Shown here one piece after another: positions 1-9,294 of a stretch of DNA of 64,000 nt (position 1 is its first letter; every line of letters starts with the position of its first letter). The stretch is taken from NCBI RefSeq assembly GCF_004791025.1, contig NZ_SRUO01000001.1, positions 1-64,000 of the forward strand, written 5' to 3'. This stretch comes from Mesorhizobium sp. M4B.F.Ca.ET.203.01.1.1 (GTDB taxonomy: Bacteria; Pseudomonadota; Alphaproteobacteria; Rhizobiales; Rhizobiaceae). The notes under the pieces are model-generated. The model ran no database searches. It was not told the DNA's origin and saw only the letters and a list, made by a program, of their open reading frames with translations. Position numbers and translations under genes: made by a program.

Positions 1-83
1 GACGCAGGCATTCCCTCACCGCTCTCCGACTCGGCGCGTTTCTTGATCAGGGCAATGACGTCCGTTGCGAATTGATCGGCCAT
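1..83 (-). CDS. nodF: NodF-like acyl carrier protein, N-terminus only (runs off the window)
   Basis: Only the first 27 codons are inside the window. They begin MADQFATDVIALIKK and continue with a run of charged residues, which resembles the start of rhizobial NodF (MADQ, then an isoleucine-rich first helix and lysines). NodF is a specialised acyl carrier protein that, with NodE, makes the polyunsaturated acyl chain of host-specific Nod factors. An AGGAAACAG ribosome site lies just upstream of the ATG. A nod box reading the same way lies about 460 bp upstream, which supports the call. The 4'-phosphopantetheine serine region is outside the window, so another acyl carrier protein cannot be excluded. 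Confidence 0.6.
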   Translation of the reverse strand, partial: MADQFATDVIALIKKRAESESGEGMPA

Positions 84-545
84 TCTGTTTCCTGTCTTTC
101 TTTCCCGCGTTTCGACCCGGACCCGCGGCTCAGTTCCTGAGGCGCGCCGCGTCGCGAAAGCCATCACGCTTGTGCGACTGACAAAGCCCAATGCTCATAA
201 AGCCGGATCAGGTCCGGCCGGTGTGTGGCGTAGGTGCAGTATGACGATGTGAGCCGCTACACCGTGCGCGTCGTAGCCGATTGCGCGGGCTTCCGGTCTC
301 GCGCCGGCCCAACTGCGGCCGCTTTCGAATGGCTTTGCGTGGAAGGTTCCCAGTCTGTCCATAGGCTCGGAAGAAGTCGGACAGTTGACATGGCCGGTCA
401 GTTGCAACTCCCTTTCCCAGCACTCCACTGCCCGGTAGAGCGCATGAAAGTTCTCCTTTCGGGCAGTTCTTAAGACGCTCGCCACGCCATGAGGCAGTGG
501 GGCATCGGTGTGCGTCAGGTGCTTCTGCCCATGCAGGATTCCACA
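84..545. other. Leader between the nod box and nodF, no gene seen
   Basis: About 460 bp separate the nod box from the nodF start. The open frames here on both strands show no family resemblance, and the longest minus-strand one starts inside the nod box. The distance is long for a nod box leader and may reflect inserted or decayed sequence. Confidence 0.4.
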
Positions 546-594
546 ACATTGATGAAATCGTTTGTTTCGATGAAAGGCATCCACACTTTGGATA
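546..594 (-). promoter_or_regulatory. nod box (NodD-binding promoter element)
   Basis: Read on the minus strand the element starts TATCCAAAGTGTGGATG and continues through CATCGAAACAAACGATTTC to CATCAATG. The first half holds the ATC-N9-GAT core typical of NodD targets, and the second half matches the conserved ATCNAAACAATCGATTT block with few changes. NodD, a LysR regulator activated by plant flavonoids, binds such elements. It points toward the nodF-like gene at the left edge. Confidence 0.85.
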
Positions 595-935
595 GTTGAC
601 CACGCGTTTCAAAGATCGTGAACTACATCTCGTCGTTGTGCTCGACGCACTTCCGACAAGTAACCTCACGGGCGCGGCATGCAGGATCCGAGCCCAGCCG
701 GTCATGAGTGCGGCCTTGCCGGGTCGGGCGATAGGCAGTCATGCCCTTCCTGCGGGTCAAGCACTCCGAAAAAACATTTCCCCCATAAATGCTAGATCTT
801 CCGCTGCCTTTTCGCGTCACAGGCCGTCAAACGTCCGGCCGTTCACAACAGTGATCCGGCAAGTGTTTGGCTGCGCGAGACGATGCTGCAGGGAGTCGTC
901 CTGCATGGCACTTCGCTATGATGCTGCGGTGCCGT
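595..935. other. No gene recognised
   Basis: This 340-bp stretch between the nod box and an aldehyde dehydrogenase relic contains only short unsupported frames on both strands. I see no repeat, RNA gene or promoter in it. Confidence 0.35.
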
Positions 936-1260
936 CTAACGGCGCCTCGTGTTTGAACACACTGAACGGCCACCGCGATCAAAATCGATGGTTCGAGGAC
1001 CGTTGATCATCACCCCGCCAGCCTCGATCTTGTTTGCCGCCACGAGAGCGACACAGAGACTGCTGGTGAAGATGCCCGCCTGCCCGCTATGTTCCGGATG
1101 GTTGACCATCCCGGATGGACCCATCGAGGGTGTCAAGGCGAGCATGAGCACAGGCGCGAACAGTTCACGGGCAGGCGCGACGGTGGCCGCAAAGCAACGT
1201 CGCGCCAGCATGCGATCTCAGCAGGATCGGCACCATCCTCTCAGGGAGCAATGCGAGTGG
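936..1260 (-). pseudogene. Aldehyde dehydrogenase C-terminal relic
   Basis: A minus-strand frame reads LFAPVLMLALTPSM, then MVNHPEHSGQAGIFTSSL and ANKIEAGGVMING. These match consecutive blocks of the NAD(P)-dependent aldehyde dehydrogenase C-terminal half (LFAPTVL..PPSM, the LQAGIFT block, and the GGVMIN block). The preceding block (GATLLCG) sits in a different frame just upstream, so the copy is frameshifted as well as truncated at both ends. No catalytic cysteine remains. Function is lost; it marks the decay of this region. Confidence 0.6.
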
Positions 1261-1620
1261 CTGGCTTAGCCGCTGCGACGCTGCCCGGCATCGATGACGA
1301 GGACCTGGCGCCGTGCGAGGAGCAAGAGTAGACGGATAGTATGCGCGGGAGTGGCGACCGACCACCTTGTTTCTAAGGCAGACTGAAAGCGGCTCTTACC
1401 GGGCGGCTACGCTGTTTCAGAGACTGGGGCGTCGTGCACATCCAGCCGATACTCTTTGTTGCGGATTGCGAACCGATTGCATTGCCGCAGTTACTGGCAT
1501 CATGTTAACGCGTCGGACGGCGACATTGGCGAGCACGGTTTTGTGGCCGCAGTTGACAAAGCCCATAAGTTCTAGATGCTGCGTGCTAGAATAGATGTTT
1601 GAAATCGCAGGGAGTTTCTG
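1261..1620. other. No gene recognised; upstream region of the SyrB-like gene
   Basis: No supported coding frame is seen. The last 60 bp presumably hold the promoter of the regulator that starts at 1621. A TTGACA-like hexamer is present near 1553, but no convincing -10 partner was identified. Confidence 0.3.
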
Positions 1621-2094
1621 ATGTCCAACCTTAAGGAAACTGAGGCAACCCAGGCAGCAGGCGAGGTGCCCGTGAAGGAACAGACACCCGATATAAAGGC
1701 GCCGAAGACGCGGAAGCGGACCGCGCAGCGCGCAGGTGCTATACGAACCAGAGCCGCCAGCTCGGCTCTTCAGGCGTCTTCATCTAAAGCGATCGCTTCG
1801 CCTACAGTCCGGGCAGCGCGGAGAAATTACTCTGAGAACGAGCGTGCCCAGAAGCTCGGCGAGATCGAGAAGCAGATCGGACGGGGAGAGAGTATCAAGG
1901 CAGCCGTTCAGAACGCTGGAATATCGGAACAGACGTACTATCACTGGAAAAGGGCTGCTGGGCAGACAACACAGAGCGATGAGCTCAAGGATCTTGTGAA
2001 GCTTGAAGAAGAGAACGCCCGTCTGAAGAAGCTCCTCGCTGACCGGCTCCGGAAAGAAAACGCCGAGCTCAGGAAAAAGCTCGGGCTTGCTTGA
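1621..2094 (+). CDS. SyrB-family symbiotic transcriptional regulator
   Basis: This 157-residue protein has a low-complexity basic N-terminus (about residues 1-70), then a helix-turn-helix segment containing GESIKAAVQNAGISEQTYYHW (read as a recognition helix near residues 93-112), and a C-terminal coiled coil rich in leucine and glutamate ending KKLGLA. The combination matches rhizobial SyrB proteins, regulators linked to syrM and nod gene control in Sinorhizobium. The ATG follows an AGGGAG ribosome site. It lies between the nod box region and an IS66 fragment, so it is probably a resident of the symbiosis region. The helix-turn-helix also resembles the first protein of some IS elements, but length and order fit SyrB better. 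Confidence 0.7.
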   Translation: MSNLKETEATQAAGEVPVKEQTPDIKAPKTRKRTAQRAGAIRTRAASSALQASSSKAIASPTVRAARRNYSENERAQKLGEIEKQIGRGESIKAAVQNAGISEQTYYHWKRAAGQTTQSDELKDLVKLEEENARLKKLLADRLRKENAELRKKLGLA

Positions 2095-2148
2095 GCCCTT
2101 TGCCGCCATAGGCAAAAAGCCCGAGGGGCGACTGACCTGAGCTCCAAG

Positions 2149-2397
2149 GTGACCTTCCTTTCTTCCTGTGACACAGCGAACAGCGTCGCGCCCAGCAGCC
2201 GATACTGGCGCAACGAGCTGTTTCGACCTGAGACCGGGCAGCCGGCAACTGAAGACGTTCTTGACGAACGCGCCCAGCCGCTCCCGCCGCCAGTGGTGAT
2301 CGAGCTGGAGGTCGCCGGCAAGGTGCGGCTGCGGATTCCACTGACCACGCCGCCAACACTGGCAGCGGCGATGGTGAAGGCGCGGGGCGTTTCATGA
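2149..2397 (+). pseudogene. IS66-family first ORF (TnpA-like), C-terminal fragment
   Basis: The last third reads VVIELEVAGKVRLRIPLTT followed by PPTLAAAMVKA, the usual end of the small IS66 accessory protein. The N-terminal helix-turn-helix is absent. The stop overlaps the ATG of the next IS66 protein (ATGA), as in complete IS66 elements. Confidence 0.65.
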
Positions 2398-2549
2398 TCC
2401 CGGTCCCGAGCCAGGTGCGGATCTGGTTGGCGGTGGGCCGGACCGATATGCGTCGCGGAATGCAGCGTCTCGCTCTGCAGGTTCAGGAGACATTGGGCCG
2501 GGATCCGCATTTATGCGTCGGGCGAGATTATGTGGCGGAGCCGCCCTGA
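2394..2549 (+). pseudogene. IS66-family Orf2 (TnpB-like), N-terminal fragment
   Basis: The frame starts MIPVPSQVRIWLAVGRTDMR and continues RRGMQRLALQVQETLGRDP, the conserved first 40 residues of IS66 Orf2. Similarity ends near position 2510, where the frame runs into unrelated sequence and stops. The large DDE transposase is missing, so this is a dead remnant cut short next to the recombinase relic. Confidence 0.75.
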
Positions 2550-2595
2550 CCCCTTCGGACCGGCCAAACCCAGCTTGCCTCCGCCACATAAACAT

Positions 2596-3570
2596 TCAGA
2601 TGGAGTTCAGCAGTTGCAGAACGGAGTCATTTGGTCGGAAACGCACGCCGTGATCGCCGGTGACGCCCGCCTTCTCGAGTCCATTGCGCATCATCTCTAC
2701 ATCCGCTGTGGCATAGCGGTGGGTCGTGGCGACCCGTGCATGCCCGAGCCAGGCTTGGATCGTCAAAAGGTCCACGCCGGACTGGAGAAGCTTCATGGCG
2801 AGGGAGTGCCGGAAGATGTGCGGCGATATGGGCTTGTCGGCCAAAGCCGGTCTGGTAGGCCCGGCGCTCGTTGCGGGCGCCGAGGAATATCGGTCGCGGC
2901 TCGTGACGGGCGATCCCGCGCTCGCTCAACAAGGATGTCAGCGCCCGCAGCCGGGTCCTTAGCAATGGGGACGACGCGGTCTCTACGCCCTTTGCCGCGC
3001 AGCAGCACTTGTGGGTGCGGCCGCTCCAACTGAAGGTCGTTTGCGTTGACGCCGGTGGCTTCGGAGGCCCGGGCGCCGGTTCGTGCCAAGAAAGAGCAGA
3101 AAGGCTCGGTCGCGCCGACCACGGGGCGTCTTTGGATCTGGCGCCGCGATGAGGGTGTCCACTTCGGCCGTGGTGAGGTGGTACGTCACGTCAATGTGCG
3201 TCCGTTTAATGGGAATCGTCAGCACGCGTTGGGCGACGCCGAAGGATGCCGGGTCGGCGGCAGCGACGTGGCGGAAGAAAGATCGGATCGCGGCCAAGCG
3301 GGCGTTGCGCGTGGTGACGGAATTGTTCCGCTTCTCCTCGAGTTCGTCGAGAAAAGCGAGAACGAGATCTCGATCAGCTCTTCGAGCGCCAACGCCCCCG
3401 GCTTCTTCCGCAATCGGGCGGCGGCAAAGAGGATCAGCATGCGCAAGGCATCGCGATAGCTGGCCACGGTCGCGGGAGTCGCATTGCGCTGCTTCGTCAG
3501 GCGCCGGCGGAAATAGGACTCCAGGAGCGGCGCTAGGAGTAGGTGTTAACTCATGCTGCTCCTTGAGCGC
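2596..3570 (-). pseudogene. Tyrosine recombinase (XerC/D-like integrase), frameshifted
   Basis: Reading down the minus strand, consecutive pieces in different frames rebuild one recombinase: an N-terminal core-binding domain (ASYRDALRMLILFAAARL, then NSVTTRNARLAAIRSFFRHV), the catalytic N part (FLARTGARASEATGVNANDL with the first catalytic Arg), and the C part ([20 protein letters not shown] and [14 protein letters not shown], ending before 2596). The HxxR box and the AxxxTHRYA tyrosine region are intact in the last piece, but at least two frameshifts separate them. The first codons overlap the end of another frame, as in multi-recombinase transposons. It is inactive as written. Confidence 0.8.
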
Positions 3571-3708
3571 GCCGCCATCGAGTGCCACCTCGGCTTGATC
3601 AATCAGATCAACGAGGCGTTGACGGTGGTCGAGGCGGATATCGCGGTGGTGCCCACTAGGATCCGACAATCCGTCGCCTGATGACGTTGCCTCCGACGTC
3701 ACCGTGGG

Positions 3709-3850
3709 TGCGAACGTTGCCGCGGCAATCGGCAACATTCGGCGCTTCAGCGATCCACAGAGGCTTGTCGCCTACCTTGGCTTCTTCCGAGCGTGCGGCA
3801 GTCGGTGAGGGACCGGCCTATCATGGCCGCATCACGAAGCACGTCTCCTG
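3709..3850 (+). pseudogene. IS110-family transposase fragment (IS116/IS110/IS902 domain)
   Basis: The plus frame reads AAAIGNIRRFSDPQRLVAYL and ends in a stop; the following motif (VRQSG-like, then GPAYHGRITK) continues in shifted frames. This is the C-terminal domain of IS110-type transposases. Both the DEDD catalytic half and the end of the protein are missing. Confidence 0.65.
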
Positions 3851-4074
3851 AATCGAAACCTCTATCCGATCGACGAACGCCTCAAGTCTCGCAGGCGAGC
3901 AAGGCCGGGCGGGTCCAGATGTAGTAGGTATCCTAATCATCGCCGAGCGTGTTTAGCTTGGGTCGCGCAGAAAGGTGGATGGCGTGAGCGCGCTGAGATG
4001 GATCGCCATTTGGACTAAACGACGGGACGGCTGACTGGTATGCGCGTTCAATTGATCTGGCGCCTTAAATGCAG

Positions 4075-4414
4075 GAAGGCTTCGCGGCCGGTACGAGGCG
4101 CATCCCTCCTCCGAAGCAGCACGCCCAAGTATCATCACAAGCCCCGAGCGCTCGCGTTCGGCGATGTCCAATTTCCGACAATGTCGGAATACAGTCAGAT
4201 CTGCTGGATTGACTTTAAATGGTTTTCTCATTTGGCACAGCGCATGCTGGTTATCCGCAAACACGTGACCGACCAACAAGAAGTCGCATGATCACCTCAC
4301 CAAAACATACAGCCGCGGAACAATCACTTGGCCCGAACTTGCTTATCGCCCTCCCCGTCACCACAACCGGAGCCATCCATGTCTGACGGGCTGCCCAGGA
4401 TACCTACTGCGACC
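4075..4414 (+). repeat. Dispersed repeat copy 1: NifA/sigma-54 promoter plus gene start
   Basis: This 340-bp segment is an imperfect direct copy of 20388-20726. Matching landmarks run in the same order: TCGCGGCCGGT, GGCGATGTCCAA, CTCATTTGGCACAG, ATCCGCAAA-CACGTGACCGA, then AACATACAGCCGC and ACGGGCTGCCC. The segment carries a complete NifA-type promoter and a leader that probably once encoded the start of a protein. A small part recurs at 10765-10835. The 3' boundary falls inside the leader, which suggests copying of a promoter-plus-start block. The 285 bp that follow, up to 4699, contain no gene I recognise. Confidence 0.8.
4165..4247 (+). promoter_or_regulatory. NifA-activated sigma-54 promoter (copy 1)
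   Basis: An upstream activator site TGT-CCAATTTCCG-ACA (exact TGT-N10-ACA) lies at 4165-4180. A sigma-54 element TGGCACAGCGCATGC lies at 4233-4247, with GG and GC exactly ten bases apart. The spacing of about 70 bp between them is normal for NifA promoters. The only intact gene downstream is the Ntn hydrolase at 4700. Confidence 0.7.
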
Positions 4415-4699
4415 GCGCTTGCCCGGTGACGACCGCTCCGGCTCCGCCCGTTACCGACGAGGCAAAGTGACGGATTTCCTGCTTTTCAACGACATGGAGG
4501 TGGTTGTCATTCCCGCTGGGGGACAGACTCGGCCTGTTCAAGGCATTGCGCGAAGGCGGCAAGATGACGGCCACCCGTGCGCGAACTCAAGGAGCGCAGC
4601 CTGTATCGTGTATCAGGCAAATAGGCCGTCGGTCAGTGACCTTGACACAGGGGACATGCGCAAGGTCCTGAAGTTTGATGTAGCGATAGAAGGGTGCCA

Positions 4700-5146
4700 A
4701 TGACAACAATAGCTTACAGGAACGGAACCATGGCTGGCGACGGCCGAGCCTTGGGTTTTGACTCAGTATCCGTCGGTGAGAAAACGAAGGTGTTTCGCTT
4801 ATGCGACGGCACACTCATCGGCGTTTCCTCTTCGTCCTTGGGTATTCCAAAGGCCGTTCGAGACTGGGTTGAGAAGGGCATGGATGTTTCTGATATTCCT
4901 GTGCCGCGCAACGACGACAATTTTGAATTTGAGGCGCTGATAGTGCGCAAAAATGGGGAAGCCGTATTGTTGGACGGCAATTGGCTGCCAAGTGATCCCG
5001 TGAAAGGTGAATATTATGCCATCGGGAGCGGCAAGCAGTATGCTTTGGCCGCGCTGGTTTTGGGCAAGTCAGCTAAGGAAAGCGTCGAAGTTGCCGCGAA
5101 ACTCGACGTTTGGACTGGTGGCACAGTCACTGCCATAACTCACTAA
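4700..5146 (+). CDS. Proteasome-like Ntn hydrolase (HslV-type fold)
   Basis: The 148-residue protein begins MTTIAYRNGTMAGDGRA, the standard start of proteasome beta/HslV-like Ntn hydrolases: removal of Met would expose Thr2 as nucleophile, and GDGR stands where the family has an Asp. Mid-protein YYAIGSGKQYALAAL matches the conserved GSG-x-YA-x-A-L helix. I chose the ATG at 4700 rather than the GTG at 4694 because AGAAGGG is correctly spaced and Thr must follow Met. Such single proteins often occur on phages and plasmids; the substrate is unknown. It lies about 450 bp downstream of a NifA-type promoter. Confidence 0.7.
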   Translation: MTTIAYRNGTMAGDGRALGFDSVSVGEKTKVFRLCDGTLIGVSSSSLGIPKAVRDWVEKGMDVSDIPVPRNDDNFEFEALIVRKNGEAVLLDGNWLPSDPVKGEYYAIGSGKQYALAALVLGKSAKESVEVAAKLDVWTGGTVTAITH

Positions 5147-5147
5147 A

Positions 5148-5163
5148 CCCGCCTTTCGGCGGG
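5148..5163 (+). terminator. GC-rich hairpin after the Ntn hydrolase gene
   Basis: CCCGCC-TTTC-GGCGGG forms a six-pair stem immediately after the stop codon. There is no clear T run, so it may be a weak terminator. Confidence 0.5.
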
Positions 5164-5310
5164 AGTGTGACAGTGCGAGCGTGGAAGTAGGGCGCCACCC
5201 CGGGGCACGTCGAGCCCTGTCATCTGCTTGCGTTGTTGGACATGTGAGCTGGTCCATAAGCGCGCGAAAGCGTCCAGTTGTGGCCAAAAGCACGATTTGC
5301 GACAGAACCG

Positions 5311-5416
5311 GCCCGCTTCTATGAGTATGGGCCGCTTTTTGCGGCCAGCGTGCTTGCCATCCTGCCGCCAGTGGCCGTCGCCTTCTTCTTCCAAGGTTAC
5401 CTCGTCATGAAGTAGA
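5311..5416 (+). pseudogene. Sugar ABC transporter permease, C-terminal scrap
   Basis: A plus frame reads YGPLFAASVLAILPPVAVAF and then FFQGYLV. This is the last membrane helix and tail of MalG-type carbohydrate ABC permeases. The rest of the gene is absent; it abuts the SCO relic on the opposite strand. Confidence 0.55.
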
Positions 5417-5633
5417 GCACCACGATCTTGTCGGAGAAATCGGAAAGGCGGACGGCCCTTCCGTCCGCGTCGGCCAGTTCGAAAGGCGGCGCGGCCTGCT
5501 CGTCGATCGCCTGGAAGAACCTCTCCGCGCTGTCCCTCATCTTGTCGAGATCGGCGCCCGGATGGTGGGCCAGCGCGGAGGTCGCGAGGATCAGCGCCAG
5601 AAATTGAATCGCAAGCGACGGTTTCGCTTTCAT
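5397..5633 (-). pseudogene. SCO1/SenC-type copper chaperone, N-terminal fragment
   Basis: An internal ATG at 5633 starts [20 protein letters not shown], a signal peptide, followed by a mature start with [20 protein letters not shown] and KIVVLYF. In SCO/thioredoxin-fold proteins the CxxxC copper site follows directly, but here the frame ends after three unrelated residues. Truncated and non-functional. It sits last in a minus-strand copper-resistance cluster. Confidence 0.65.
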
Positions 5634-6179
5634 GGACAATGCATTCCGGTTGGGGGCGTTCGAGGGCTCCGCGGCTAGGATTGGTCTCACTGTGTCTGCT
5701 CCCGCTCCCGGCGGCTCATCTGCCTGATAGGCGCGTTCCCGCTCGGGCCATGTGCTTTTGATGAAGGCCAGAACGGCCCGGATCTCCTCGTCGGTGAGGA
5801 CATTCCCGAAGCCCGGCATGTCGCTCTGGTAGCCGCCGCCGACGACCGCGGCCGGTCCCGGCGCCGGCATGCGTCCCGAAGGCAGCGGGCTTTCCAATCG
5901 CGCTGACCTTCGCCTGGCTAAAACCGTCTTGCCTAGCGCTATCGCCGCGGCCGGGGCGCCGCCACCGGCCATCCGGTTGGCGAGCCAAGGCAATGTCCAG
6001 ACCAATCCGAGGCCTGCCGCGGCCACGCATCGATAAGAGGACCGACGCCCTTCTCCTTTGCCGCCGCTGGAGAACAGGTACTTGATCAGCGCGGCCGTCC
6101 CGAGGACGAGCACGACGACGACAAGCAGCCACACCAGGCCCATGCCGAACATCATCATGCCGCTCATGCATTCCATCAT
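5634..6179 (-). pseudogene. Small membrane protein fused to a heme-less cytochrome c relic
   Basis: One continuous frame joins two original genes. The first 45 residues ([20 protein letters not shown], then a second hydrophobic stretch and KYLFSSGG) form a small Met-rich membrane protein typical of copper/heavy-metal clusters. The rest matches a class I cytochrome c: an N-terminal anchor ([19 protein letters not shown]), [28 protein letters not shown] with the axial Met region, and [14 protein letters not shown]. The segment that should contain the CxxCH heme site is deleted. A good GGAGG ribosome site precedes 6179. Confidence 0.7.
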
Positions 6180-6188
6180 CGAAGCCTC

Positions 6189-6629
6189 CTATTCCGTGGC
6201 GTAGACGCCGCCGGTCCCGTCAGACTTCCGGATTTCGAGAATCTCGAAGGGCGCTTCCTTCGTGCCACTCATGCCGGGGGAGCCCATCGGCATGCCGGGC
6301 AGCGTCATGCCCTTTGATGTCGGGCCGCTCGGTCAAGAGCTTGTTGACCGTGCCGACCGGCACATGGCCGCTCACCACATAGCCGTCGATGAACGAGAGA
6401 AGGCAGCCATCGGCTTCCGGCGGAATGCCCTCTTCGCGGCTCATGGCGAAAAGGTCGTGCGTCGGCCTTGACGGTGACAGCGAAGCCGTTTCCTGCAAAT
6501 AGCCGGCATAACCTTCGCAGCAGCCGCATTGCGGGTTCTTGTAGAGCGTGACGTCCTTTCGCCGGCGAACGCCGGAGCGGCGCCTGACAGGATCGAGGCG
6601 AGGACAAGAGCTATCAGGGTATTGGACAT
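6189..6629 (-). pseudogene. DUF411 periplasmic metal-binding protein, frameshifted
   Basis: Starting at 6629, MSNTLIALVLASILSGAAPA is a signal peptide. The mature part continues in other frames as DVTLYKNPQCGCCEGYAGYL, THDLFAMSREEGIPPEADGC, SFIDGYVVSGHVPVGTVNKL and ends EILEIRKSDGTGGVYATE. The CxCC motif and GHVP block are diagnostic of DUF411 proteins of copper clusters. At least three indels break the reading frame. Confidence 0.8.
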
Positions 6630-6639
6630 TTTTGCTTCT

Positions 6640-6854
6640 CCTTCGGCTTGTGGACTGGTCAGGCGACCGGCCGCCTGGTGTTCGAGAACGTGGCAGTGGA
6701 ACATCCAATTGCCGGGATTGTCGGCGACGAAGGCGATCTCGACCTTCTCGCGCGGCGAAACCAGCGCCGTGTCCTGCCATTCGCGTTGCTGGAATCGATT
6801 TTGCGGAAGTAAAAAGGCCCCGGCGCTGGGTCGGCGCGCAGGGCCTTCAGGCAT
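6640..6854 (-). pseudogene. Multicopper oxidase, C-terminal fragment
   Basis: The frame contains REKVEIAFVADNPGNWMFHC followed by HVLEHQAAG. The HCHVLEH box supplies type 1 and type 3 copper ligands in CopA/CueO-like multicopper oxidases. Only the last ~60 residues survive and the frame then runs on into the DUF411 start. It was the first gene of the copper cluster that follows on the minus strand. Confidence 0.75.
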
Positions 6855-7157
6855 GTACGAGATACCAGCATGTCCAGTTATGATCGTGCGCTATCATAAT
6901 GAACAAACGGTGAATGATCGCTATCCGAGGTGCAGGGCGGGCGAGATGGTGGGGGCGGTGGGGGACCTGTACCGCTGCAGCGGGGCCACGAGCAGCGACT
7001 CGAGCCATGCGCCACGCTGCAGGACCTCGATTTCGGGCCAAGCCTCGAGCCCGCAACTCGCCTTGCTTCTCGGAAATCATAAGGCTTTGTGGGGCGGTTA
7101 AGCAGCGCGATATGGCCGCGGCGATACGAAGTTTTCATCTTTACCCTGTTCAGACGG
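6855..7157. other. No gene recognised
   Basis: This 300-bp stretch lies between the copper-cluster relic and the dioxygenase gene. I see no supported reading frame or regulatory element. Confidence 0.3.
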
Positions 7158-8087
7158 TCAGGCTGCCTTCGCCGCCGGCTTGGCTGCCTTGACACGGGTT
7201 ATACTGCGGCGACCGTCGACGCCGATCGGAACGTCACCGTCAACCGTAGCGCGACGCACAACCCGGTGCTGGTCGCCATAGTCGTTGACCGCATAATGCT
7301 GGGTAGCACGGTTGTCCCAGATAGCGACGTCGCTTACTTGCCAGCGCCACCGCACGGTATTTTCCGGGGCAGTGACGTAGGACTGGAACACCTCGTAGAG
7401 TTTGGCGGAATCGCTCTTGGAAAGGCCGACGAGGCGCTGCACGAAATTGCCGAGCAGCAGCGACTTCTCCCCGGTTTCCGGATGGACGCGCACGACCGGA
7501 TGCTCGGTCTCGTAGATCGTCGATGTGAAGACTTCCTCGAAGTGCCTCTTCTCTTCGGCTGTGGCGCGCGGGCGCACGGCTGCGTAGTCGTAGGCATTGC
7601 TATGAATAGCCCACAGATTGTCCGCCAATATTTTGAGCGGCGCCGGCAGATTCTCGTACGCGGCGTGCGTGTTGGACCAGATCGTGTCGCCCCCCGCCGC
7701 CGGAATGACGACGCCACGTAGGACCGAGAATTTCGGATAGGCATCGACGAAAGTCACATCGGTATGCCACTGGTCTGCCCTGCCACCGCCACGGCCGGAA
7801 TCGAGATTGAGGATTGAGGCCGTGCCGGCTGCCGGCCCCTGCGTGGGATGAGGTACAAGGTCACCCAGACGCCGCGCGAACAATTCCTGCTCCGCATCGT
7901 CGAGATGCTCCTGGCCGCGGAAGAAGATCACCTTGTGCTTTAGAAGAAGCTGGTTGATGGCTGCTATCGCTGCGTCCGAAAGGTCTCCGCCAAGGCGAAC
8001 GCCTCTGATTTCAGCTCCGACACGGCTGGTCAGCGGTACAACGTCGGAGTCAAGAATGGTCCGGTTGACAAGGACTGGATTGCTCAT
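7158..8087 (-). CDS. TauD/TfdA-family alpha-ketoglutarate-dependent dioxygenase
   Basis: The 309-residue protein fits the family length. WHTDVTF (about residues 99-105) carries the HxD iron ligands; [14 protein letters not shown] near residue 260 carries the distal His; and [12 protein letters not shown] carries the Arg that binds 2-oxoglutarate. Family members oxidise taurine, sulfate esters or aryloxyacids, releasing sulfite in the taurine case. The start at 8087 follows AGGAGAACCC; the frame is open further upstream but without similarity. It appears intact amid relics. Substrate is not deducible; a sulfur role would fit the sulfone operon elsewhere in the window. Confidence 0.85.
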   Translation of the reverse strand: MSNPVLVNRTILDSDVVPLTSRVGAEIRGVRLGGDLSDAAIAAINQLLLKHKVIFFRGQEHLDDAEQELFARRLGDLVPHPTQGPAAGTASILNLDSGRGGGRADQWHTDVTFVDAYPKFSVLRGVVIPAAGGDTIWSNTHAAYENLPAPLKILADNLWAIHSNAYDYAAVRPRATAEEKRHFEEVFTSTIYETEHPVVRVHPETGEKSLLLGNFVQRLVGLSKSDSAKLYEVFQSYVTAPENTVRWRWQVSDVAIWDNRATQHYAVNDYGDQHRVVRRATVDGDVPIGVDGRRSITRVKAAKPAAKAA

Positions 8088-8952
8088 GGGTTCTCCTGTT
8101 TGATCTTGAAAGGGATAGCAAGTCACATCCGGCCAGCGGATGTCCGCGCTGCGTTGAAAAGTCTCATCGCTAGTCGACAGAGCTATCGAACAGGATAATT
8201 GACGTAAACTATAGAAAGAATGTTCTAAATTAAACTGGCTCGACGAAAGAGCAGTCTCCGTTGCTCCGGTCTCGGTGTTGAGTTCTCTAAGGCTGCGCCA
8301 CACCTTGGTCTCCACGCCGGCATATGATCTCATTGTGCAGCCCCGTGCTCGCACGCCCCGTAGTGGCGAAACTAATTGCAAGCTGCTGCAACACGCCCCC
8401 CTGGCGGCCTGCACCGAAACGACGACAGGGGTGCATCTGATTAGCCGTGAACCCAGGTCTCAAAAACCATCCGGCGTGACGAGCGGACGCACCGCACGTG
8501 TGACACCCGCCTTGTGGGGCAGGCTTGCCTTTCTCAATCCCGGCGTTGGTCGACGTCCCAATGAGCAGCAAGCTATTATCGGCCGCCGAATCTTGGTGGC
8601 TTCGTCGAGAGCCTCAATCAACCAAGCGGCGAAAGCCTCGCTAGAGTCTCGCCCGCCTGTCGCTATGAAGCAGTTGCAGGCAGCGCTGCTTCAGGCGCAT
8701 GAACTCGCCCGATGCAATGATTTCCGTTGCCCTGGGTCTTTCGAAGGGCACTGTTTCGATTCCCTTCTTCTTCGGCGCGCGGCTTGATGCCGACATACGG
8801 TTTCTTGACCTGCCGCCTGAACGGCTGCCGAAGCGGGTGCCCCGCCAGCGACCCCGACAATCCACTGTTCCGCAACTGCTGAAGAGCCGACTGCGCTCGC
8901 ATCCCGATGCTGCGCAACGGCACTATGCCGACATTCTGGAGACCGCAGCCGC
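8088..8952. other. 865 bp without a recognisable gene
   Basis: The AT-rich part at about 8190-8240 probably holds the dioxygenase promoter. From 8290 to 8950 only unsupported frames occur. The plus frame ending at 8956 (a tail with LDLPPERLPKRVPRQRPRQS) looks coding-like but I cannot assign it. Confidence 0.35.
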
Positions 8953-9280
8953 ATGAGCCTCGAGATGTTCCGCCGACCGTCGACAAAGGCGTCCTCGCCT
9001 GCGTCCGCCATTTGCGTCAGTGCTCGATCTGATTGGGGAGACGCCGGTCGTCGAACTGAAGAGCTTCGATACCGGCAGGTGTCGTCTCTTCGTCAAGCTC
9101 GAAAGCCAGAATCCCGGCGGATCGATCAAGGATCGCATTGCGTTGTCGATGATCGTTAATGCCGAACAGCGTGGCCAGCTCGCGCGGGGCGGTACAATCA
9201 TCGAAGCGACCGCTGGCAACACAGGGCTCGGCCTGGCCTTCTGGCGGCACGAAGCGCGTGATCGCGTGTCCAAAAGCTGA
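8953..9280 (+). pseudogene. Cysteine synthase family (PLP-dependent) N-terminal fragment
   Basis: The frame from the GTG at 9020 reads LDLIGETPVVELKSFDTGRC, LFVKLESQNPGGSIKDRIAL (with the PLP lysine in the SIKDR motif) and GGTIIEATAGNTGLGLAF. This is the first ~75 residues of the cysteine synthase/cystathionine beta-synthase fold. It then passes into unrelated codons and stops at 9280. The upstream codons from the ATG at 8953 are in another frame, so the start is also damaged. Confidence 0.75.
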
Positions 9281-9294
9281 CAGCGTCAGACAAA

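Noticed and set aside
195..584. A 129-codon minus frame beginning in the nod box
   Set aside because: It would start within the NodD-binding element, shows no family match, and has no ribosome site.
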